From the NCBI GenBank assembly GCA_964525605.1, contig CAZGKT010000073.1:1-9723 (forward strand): a DNA stretch of 9,723 nt. Reading direction: 5' to 3'. Position 1 is the stretch's first letter; each line of letters opens with the position of its first letter. The stretch comes from CAVTWJ01 sp964525605. Lineage in GTDB: Bacteria > Oederibacteriota > Muellerivitia > Muellerivitales > Muellerivitaceae. Positions 5,228 through 9,723 of the stretch are shown here, piece by piece. The notes under the pieces were generated by a model that was not told the DNA's origin, ran no database searches, and saw only the letters and a list, made by a program, of their open reading frames with translations. The translations under genes and the position numbers were made by a program.

Positions 5228-5251
5228 ATCGCGGATGTCAAATCCATTCTG

Positions 5252-5284
5252 AAAAAGGCGTTCCTGATAAAGGAGCGCCTTTTG
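5252..5284. terminator. Two-way intrinsic terminator between convergent genes
   Basis: GGCGTTCC/GGAGCGCC (5257-5264/5272-5279) with a 7-base loop is flanked by AAAAA and TTTT. On the plus strand all pairs form, with one G-U, and TTTT follows; on the minus strand there is one C-A mismatch but TTTTT follows. It lies between the stops of the lipoprotein (5227) and the DUF486 gene (5287) and can serve both. Confidence 0.85.
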
Positions 5285-5286
5285 GT

Positions 5287-5619
5287 TTACGCCCACTTTT
5301 TGAAGACGAAAAAGACGGCCCCGATCATAAAGGCGAACCCCACCAGGTAGTTCCACTTCAGGCCTTCCTTCAGGTAGAAAACCGAGAACCCGCAAAAGAC
5401 CAACAGCGTGATCACCTCCTGAATCATCTTCAACTGGGCGGTGGAAAACTCATAGCTTCCGATGCGGTTGGCCGGCACCTGGAAGCAGTACTCGAAAAAG
5501 GCGATACCCCAGCTCACCAGGATGGCGATCCATAAGGGCGAAGAACGGTATTTCAAATGCCCGTACCAGGCGAAGGTCATGAAAAGGTTGGAAACCAGCA
5601 AAAGGCCGATGGTGCGCAT
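5287..5619 (-). CDS. DUF486 / DMT-type small membrane protein
   Basis: A 110-residue inner-membrane protein, full length for the DUF486 family, which is placed among DMT-type small transporters. Four hydrophobic segments are visible, at about residues 3-17, 28-45, 68-85 and 89-107. The family hallmark sequence is clear: NLFMTFAWYGHLK, then LVSWGIAFFEYCFQVPANRIG, then FSTAQLKMIQEVITL. The conserved Trp, Tyr, Glu and Arg within membrane segments are typical. The substrate is unknown. AGGAG stands 8 bases before the ATG at 5619. The gene is divergent from metH, sharing a 169-base spacer, and convergent with the lipoprotein gene. No functional link to methionine metabolism is visible. Confidence 0.88.
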   Translation of the reverse strand: MRTIGLLLVSNLFMTFAWYGHLKYRSSPLWIAILVSWGIAFFEYCFQVPANRIGSYEFSTAQLKMIQEVITLLVFCGFSVFYLKEGLKWNYLVGFAFMIGAVFFVFKKWA

Positions 5620-5650
5620 GGGGAAGTCTCCTGGTGATGGTTTAGTTTGA

Positions 5651-5664
5651 TGAGATTAATCTCA
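5651..5664. promoter_or_regulatory. 14-bp perfect palindrome, possible operator
   Basis: TGAGATTAATCTCA is its own reverse complement. It lies in the spacer between the divergent DUF486 and metH genes, 31 bases from the first start codon and about 125 from the second, where a dimeric repressor or activator could act on either gene. It loosely resembles a MetR-type site (TGAA..TTCA) but does not match it. The first 10 bases recur at 4220-4229, upstream of the lipoprotein gene. Confidence 0.4.
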
Positions 5665-5669
5665 AAATT

Positions 5670-5735
5670 CCTCGGTGCGCAACCTTCCAGCCGGATATAT
5701 ATACGAGGCTATCGGTTTAACGGCTTGAAGCGAGG
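5670..5735 (+). promoter_or_regulatory. Structured metH leader with alternative helices
   Basis: CCTCG (5670-5674) can pair with either of two CGAGG copies, at 5704-5708 or 5731-5735. With the second, the enclosed region folds as AACC/GGTT (5681-5684/5714-5717) plus AGCC/GGCT (5689-5692/5707-5710). With the first, AGCCG (5689-5693) can pair with CGGCT (5721-5725), giving a pseudoknot. Mutually exclusive folds before a methionine gene suggest a control leader. I could not match it to a known SAM, SAH, cobalamin or THF riboswitch. The helices are short and found by eye, so confidence is low. Confidence 0.25.
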
Positions 5736-5788
5736 GTGGGGAGGTCCTAAACTAGCGCTCCATTTGGCGGAAATCGAAAGGAAAAACC

Positions 5789-8700
5789 ATGCCTCGCCCG
5801 CTGTTTCTGGACGCTCTCAAGAAAAAAGTCCTCATTTTTGACGGGGCCATGGGCACCAATGTGCAAGTATATAACCTCACGAAAGAGGATTTCGGGGGCA
5901 AGGAAGGCCTGAACGACTACCTGGTTATCACCAAACCCCAGGTCATCCGCGAGATCCACGAAGGTTTTTTGAAGGTCGGGGTCGACTGTCTCGAAACCAA
6001 CACCTTTGGTTCCAACCGCCTGAAACTCGAAGAATACGGCCTGGGCGACCGCATCGTCGAAATCAACACCGCCGCCGTTAAGCTGGCCCGCGAATTGGCC
6101 GACAAGTATTCCACCCCCGACCATCCCCGTTTCGTGGTGGGCTCCATGGGCCCCACCGGCATGCTCCCCGCCTCCGAAGACCCGGACCTGGGCAAAATCA
6201 CGGTGGACCAACTCGAAGCCATATATTACGAACAGGCCTGCATCATGATCGACGCGGGGGTAGACGCGCTTCTCGTCGAGACCAGCCAGGATATCCTCGA
6301 AATGCGCGCGGCGGTTTACGGCTGTCACCGCGCCCGCACGGAAAAGAAATCACCCGTGGGGCTCATGGCCCAGACCACGCTCGACACCACGGGCCGCATG
6401 CTCCTCGGCACCGACATTGGTTCGGTGCTTTCCACCTTCTCGCGGCTTCCCATCGACGTCATCGGCATGAACTGTTCCACCGGCCCCAAAGAAATGAAAG
6501 ATTCGGTCCGCTATCTCAGCCAGTTCTCGCACATCCCCATATCCACCATCCCCAACGCGGGGCTTCCCGAAAACCGGGCGGGCCAGGCGGTTTATCCCCT
6601 GAAACCCGAGGCCCTGGCGGCCTCCCTCAAGGAATTTGTCGAGGAATTCGGGGTCAATATCGTGGGCGGCTGCTGCGGCACCAGCCACGAGCATCTGCGC
6701 CAGGTGGTGCAGGCCATCGGCACCCAGGCGCCTAAAAAGCGCGAGGTCTCTCATATATGTGACGCCTCTTCCATGATCAAATCGGTCGCCCTGGACCAGG
6801 ACCCGAAACCCCTCATCGTGGGCGAAAGGGTAAACGCCCAGGGATCGCGCAAGATCAAGCAGATGCTCTTGGCGGATGATTACGACGGCATGGTCACCGT
6901 GGGCCGGGGCCAGGCCGAAGGCGGCGCCCATGTGCTGGATGTTTGCGTGGCCGTGACCGAGCGGACGGATGAGAAGGACCAGATGATGAAGGTGGTCAAG
7001 AAACTGGCCCTGGGCGTCGATACCCCCCTCATGATCGATTCCACCGAATCGGATGTCATCGAAGCCGCCCTGAAAATCTATCCCGGTAGGGCGCTGGTCA
7101 ATTCCATCAACCTGGAAGGCGACGGCGGCCGTGTGAAACGGCTCTGCCCCCTCATTAAAAAATACGGCGCCGCCGTGGTGGCCATGACCATCGACGACCT
7201 CTATTTCGACAAGTCCAAGCCCGCCGAAAAGGGCATGGCCAAAACCGCCGCCCGCAAGTTGGAAGTGGCCCAGAAGATTACCGACATCTGCATAAACGAA
7301 TACGGCATCCCGGCCGAAGACATCGTGTTTGACGCCCTCACCTTTACCCTGGCGACAGGCGAGGAAGAATTCCGCAATTCCGCCGTGGAAACCATGGAAG
7401 GCATCCACCTCATCAAAAAGCAGATCCCGGGCGTGCGCACCGTGCTGGGTCTTTCCAACGTGTCCTTCGGTCTTTCCAAACCGGCGCGCGAGGTTCTCAA
7501 CTCCGTGTTTCTCTACCATTGCGTCCAGGCCGGCCTCGACATGGCCATTTTGAACCCCGCCGACATCAAACCCTACGCGGCCATCGCCGAAGAAGAACGC
7601 AAAATGGCCGACGACCTGGTCTTCAACCGGGATTCCCAGGCGCTCGCCACTTTCATCCAGTATTTCGCGGGCAAGGCCCCGGTCGAATCTTCCGGCCCCG
7701 CCGATCCCACCGAGGGAATGTCCCCGGCCCAAAAGGTGCATTGGAAGATCGTCAACCGAAAGCCCGACGGCATCGAAGCGGACCTGTCGGAAGTTTTGAA
7801 AGTTAAAACCGCCGTCGAGGCCCTGAACACCGTTCTTTTGCCCGCCATGAAGGAAGTGGGGGACAAGTTCGGCGCCGGTGAACTGATCTTGCCCTTCGTG
7901 CTTCAATCGGCCGAGTGCATGAAGAAAGCGGTCTCTTACGTCGAGCAGTTTTTGGATAAATCCACCGCCACCACCAAGGGCACGGTGGTCCTGGCAACTG
8001 TTTACGGCGACGTTCACGACATTGGCAAGAACCTGGTGCGCACGATTCTCGCCAACAACGGTTATACCGTTCACGACCTGGGTAAACAGGTGCCCATTTC
8101 CACTATCATCGCCAAGGCGCAAGAAGTGAAGGCGGACGCCATCGGGCTTTCGGCCCTTCTGGTCGTGACCTCCAAGCAAATGCCCATCTGCGTACAGGAA
8201 CTGGAAAAGCTGGGCCTTCAATATCCCGTGGTCGTGGGGGGCGCCGCCATCAACCGCCGCTACGGCTACCGCATCAGCTTTGTGGATGAAAAACTTTACG
8301 AGCCCGGCGTTTACTACGCCAAGGACGCTTTCGAGGGGCTGGATATCTTGAACGCCCTGTCGGATTTGGCCAGCCGTGAAACCTTCCGCAACCGTATTAA
8401 GGAAGAGGCCCTGAAATCCAAGGCCTCGGGTTTCGCCGAGGTGAAACAGGAAGAGGAAGAAGCCACGCCGGAAAAATATCCGCCTACGGTGAAACCGGCC
8501 CTTACGATCCCGAAGAATCCCTTCGCGGGAACCTCCATCATCAACAAGGTGCCTTTAAGGGAAGTCTGGCCCTACCTGGACCTGACCCAGCTTTACAAGC
8601 TCAATTGGGGCGTGAAGGGCAAGGACTCGGATGAATATAAGAAGCTGATCAAGGAACAGTTCGAGCCCATGCGCCTCAAGATGCAGGATGAGATTTTGGC

Positions 8701-9262
8701 CAAGAACTGGTTCGAGCCCAAGCTGGTTTACGGGTTCTGGCTGGCCAATTCGGATGGCAACGACCTGATCATTTATGACGGCAACGACCCCAAGAAAGAG
8801 CTGGAAAGGTTCAAATTCCCCCGCCAAAGGGTGGGGCGCCACCTGTGCCTGTCGGATTATTTCAAACCCGTTTCCTCGGGCGAGAAGGATGTCGTGGCTT
8901 TCCAGGTCGTCACCATCGGCAACAAGGCTTCCGAACTGGTGGAGCAATTGAATAAGGATGGGAAATACACCGAAAGCTATTATTTGCATGGCCTAGCTGT
9001 GCAAACCGCCGAAGCTATGGCCGAGTGGATTCACCGTCGGGTCAGAAAAGAATGGGACCTGCCCATCGGCCAAGGGAAGCGCTACAGCCCCGGCTACCCC
9101 GCCTGCCCTGAGCAGTCGGATCAGGAAAAGTATTTCAGACTTCTTGATGCCACCAAAGCCATCGGCATCACCCTGACGGAGGCCTTCATGATGGTGCCCG
9201 AACAATCCACCAGCGCCATCGTGATCCACCATCCCGAATGCGAGTATTTTGCGGTTAGATAA
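5789..9262 (+). CDS. metH: Cobalamin-dependent methionine synthase MetH
   Basis: Cytoplasmic enzyme that moves the methyl group of 5-methyltetrahydrofolate to homocysteine through bound cobalamin, giving methionine and THF. The 1157 residues are slightly shorter than E. coli MetH (1227). Domains in order: homocysteine-binding barrel about 1-310, with zinc ligands C229 (NCS) and C295-C296 (GGCCGTSH); pterin-binding barrel about 340-610 (GERVNAQGSRK at 345); cobalamin cap about 645-725; B12 Rossmann domain about 730-860, with DVHDIG at 741-746, where H743 is the lower axial ligand, plus S788 and GG at 817-818; and activation domain about 920-1157, with RYSPGYPACPE at 1098-1108 for AdoMet binding. 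A Glu-rich linker (about 886-900) precedes the last domain. AAGGA stands 6 bases before the ATG. The gene is complete and intact. It has a long leader, and no clear terminator follows. It needs external cobalamin and a flavodoxin-type reductase not encoded here. Confidence 0.98.
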   Translation: MPRPLFLDALKKKVLIFDGAMGTNVQVYNLTKEDFGGKEGLNDYLVITKPQVIREIHEGFLKVGVDCLETNTFGSNRLKLEEYGLGDRIVEINTAAVKLARELADKYSTPDHPRFVVGSMGPTGMLPASEDPDLGKITVDQLEAIYYEQACIMIDAGVDALLVETSQDILEMRAAVYGCHRARTEKKSPVGLMAQTTLDTTGRMLLGTDIGSVLSTFSRLPIDVIGMNCSTGPKEMKDSVRYLSQFSHIPISTIPNAGLPENRAGQAVYPLKPEALAASLKEFVEEFGVNIVGGCCGTSHEHLRQVVQAIGTQAPKKREVSHICDASSMIKSVALDQDPKPLIVGERVNAQGSRKIKQMLLADDYDGMVTVGRGQAEGGAHVLDVCVAVTERTDEKDQMMKVVKKLALGVDTPLMIDSTESDVIEAALKIYPGRALVNSINLEGDGGRVKRLCPLIKKYGAAVVAMTIDDLYFDKSKPAEKGMAKTAARKLEVAQKITDICINEYGIPAEDIVFDALTFTLATGEEEFRNSAVETMEGIHLIKKQIPGVRTVLGLSNVSFGLSKPAREVLNSVFLYHCVQAGLDMAILNPADIKPYAAIAEEERKMADDLVFNRDSQALATFIQYFAGKAPVESSGPADPTEGMSPAQKVHWKIVNRKPDGIEADLSEVLKVKTAVEALNTVLLPAMKEVGDKFGAGELILPFVLQSAECMKKAVSYVEQFLDKSTATTKGTVVLATVYGDVHDIGKNLVRTILANNGYTVHDLGKQVPISTIIAKAQEVKADAIGLSALLVVTSKQMPICVQELEKLGLQYPVVVGGAAINRRYGYRISFVDEKLYEPGVYYAKDAFEGLDILNALSDLASRETFRNRIKEEALKSKASGFAEVKQEEEEATPEKYPPTVKPALTIPKNPFAGTSIINKVPLREVWPYLDLTQLYKLNWGVKGKDSDEYKKLIKEQFEPMRLKMQDEILAKNWFEPKLVYGFWLANSDGNDLIIYDGNDPKKELERFKFPRQRVGRHLCLSDYFKPVSSGEKDVVAFQVVTIGNKASELVEQLNKDGKYTESYYLHGLAVQTAEAMAEWIHRRVRKEWDLPIGQGKRYSPGYPACPEQSDQEKYFRLLDATKAIGITLTEAFMMVPEQSTSAIVIHHPECEYFAVR

Positions 9263-9304
9263 TCGAAACGAACTACGATGGTTTATTTTAGAAGGTTTTT
9301 TGGG

Positions 9305-9336
9305 GACAGGACGCAGAGCTGCAGAGCGTGACAGGA
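9305..9336. repeat. GACAGGA direct repeats around a GCAGAGC doublet
   Basis: GACAGGA occurs at 9305-9311 and 9330-9336. Between them GCAGAGC is repeated back to back around one base. The patch is GC-rich and lies between metH and the AT-rich end. It could be the relic of an intergenic repeat element; no coding sense is seen. Confidence 0.3.
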
Positions 9337-9563
9337 GGGAACTTCATCCCTTAATCAGCCCACCATTTATAGAACTTTTAGCCAACCATAGACTTCGTTT
9401 TTAAAAAAGAAATCCTTTACGAGACTACACGCGCATTTTTTAAAAAAATCGTTAAGCTTTTGATTCAAAGGAATAAATTAAACTTATTAGTACGGTTCAT
9501 GTCATTGCATAAATTTTGACACACTAAAATTGATTTTAAGTTTTAGGGAATTACAATTACCGC

Positions 9564-9594
9564 TAATTTGAAGGCCGAAATAACGTTCAAATTA
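9564..9594. repeat. 9-bp perfect inverted repeat
   Basis: TAATTTGAA (9564-9572) and TTCAAATTA (9586-9594) flank a 13-base loop. With further small repeats at 9634-9651 (CGTTT/AAACG) and 9688-9707 (TTCGGA/TCCGAA) it makes the AT-rich tail rich in short hairpins. The function is unknown, and AT-rich DNA gives such pairs by chance more often. Confidence 0.4.
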
Positions 9595-9723
9595 ATTCTT
9601 ATCTTAAAACGCCCAAACAAAAATTCTTTAGATCGTTTAACCGACCAAACGTAAAAAGTTACAATTATTTGATGTATTAAAATTTATTTCGGATTAATAA
9701 TTCCGAATTAAGAAATTAAAAAA

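Larger units (their letters stand above)
9263..9723. other. Non-coding, increasingly AT-rich tail after metH
   Basis: These 461 bases hold no convincing open frame on either strand and no RNA gene I recognise. From about 9360 the composition becomes strongly AT-rich, unlike the core. Visible elements are a GGGA/TCCC hairpin near 9337-9350 without a T-run, two A/T palindromes (TTTTTTAAAAAA type, near 9400 and 9437), a consensus -35 hexamer TTGACA at 9516-9521 without a good -10, and three inverted repeats (9564-9594, 9634-9651, 9688-9707). It could be an upstream region of a gene beyond the window, or decayed transferred DNA. Confidence 0.5.

Noticed and set aside
5650..5788. Known SAM, SAH, cobalamin or THF riboswitch before metH
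   Set aside because: I could not find the conserved cores of these classes. Only generic short helices are present, so no class is named.
6350..8221. A 623-codon open frame on the minus strand, antisense to metH
   Set aside because: It lies wholly inside an unambiguous metH. Its product is rich in Gly and His with no domain pattern, as expected from the reverse of GC-rich codons.
9263..9302. Intrinsic terminator right after metH
   Set aside because: A T-run exists at 9297-9301, but only a 4-bp AAAC/GTTT pairing lies upstream and no GC-rich stem abuts it.

Overview
The window looks like chromosomal DNA of a free-living Gram-negative bacterium that I cannot place in a phylum. A lipoprotein signal, a secreted helical protein and a full-length cobalamin-dependent methionine synthase support that reading. 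The core, from about 1.58 to 9.36 kb, is moderately GC-rich. Two flanks are clearly AT-rich: about 164-1500 and about 9360-9723. The window is therefore a mosaic of a resident core between foreign-looking ends.

Left flank (1-1500). Bases 1-163 read as the right end of an IS3-family insertion sequence, with a transposase C-terminal remnant and a terminal inverted repeat ending at 163. The element has cut into an AT-rich minus-strand gene of unknown function, whose last 24 codons now come from IS DNA. A divergent AT-rich gene (966-1493) encodes a small two-helix membrane protein of unknown function. The spacer between them holds a perfect DnaA-box 9-mer and a near-copy.

Middle (1500-3250, all minus strand). 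A two-gene unit encodes a PIN-domain (VapC-like) nuclease followed by an overlapping 64-residue protein, probably a toxin-antitoxin pair, and ends at a hairpin terminator. Upstream of it lie two short direct-repeat sets. Next come a tRNA-Arg(ACG) gene with encoded CCA and its own terminator, and a GDT1/TMEM165 (UPF0016) family cation transporter.

Right core (3379-9262). A secreted lysine-rich helical protein contains a duplicated 42-residue block and ends at a strong terminator. A six-repeat NHL-type beta-propeller lipoprotein follows. A two-way terminator separates it from a small DUF486 membrane protein on the minus strand. Divergent from that gene is metH, a complete 1157-residue methionine synthase with all domains and key residues, preceded by a roughly 120-base leader with a 14-bp palindrome and competing helices. 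The last 461 bases have no recognisable gene.

The genes do not form one pathway. Apart from the PIN/64-residue pair, each appears to be its own transcription unit. I found no clearly new multi-gene system. The items most worth a second look are the IS-generated chimeric gene end, the toxin-first PIN pair and its upstream repeats, and the structured metH leader.
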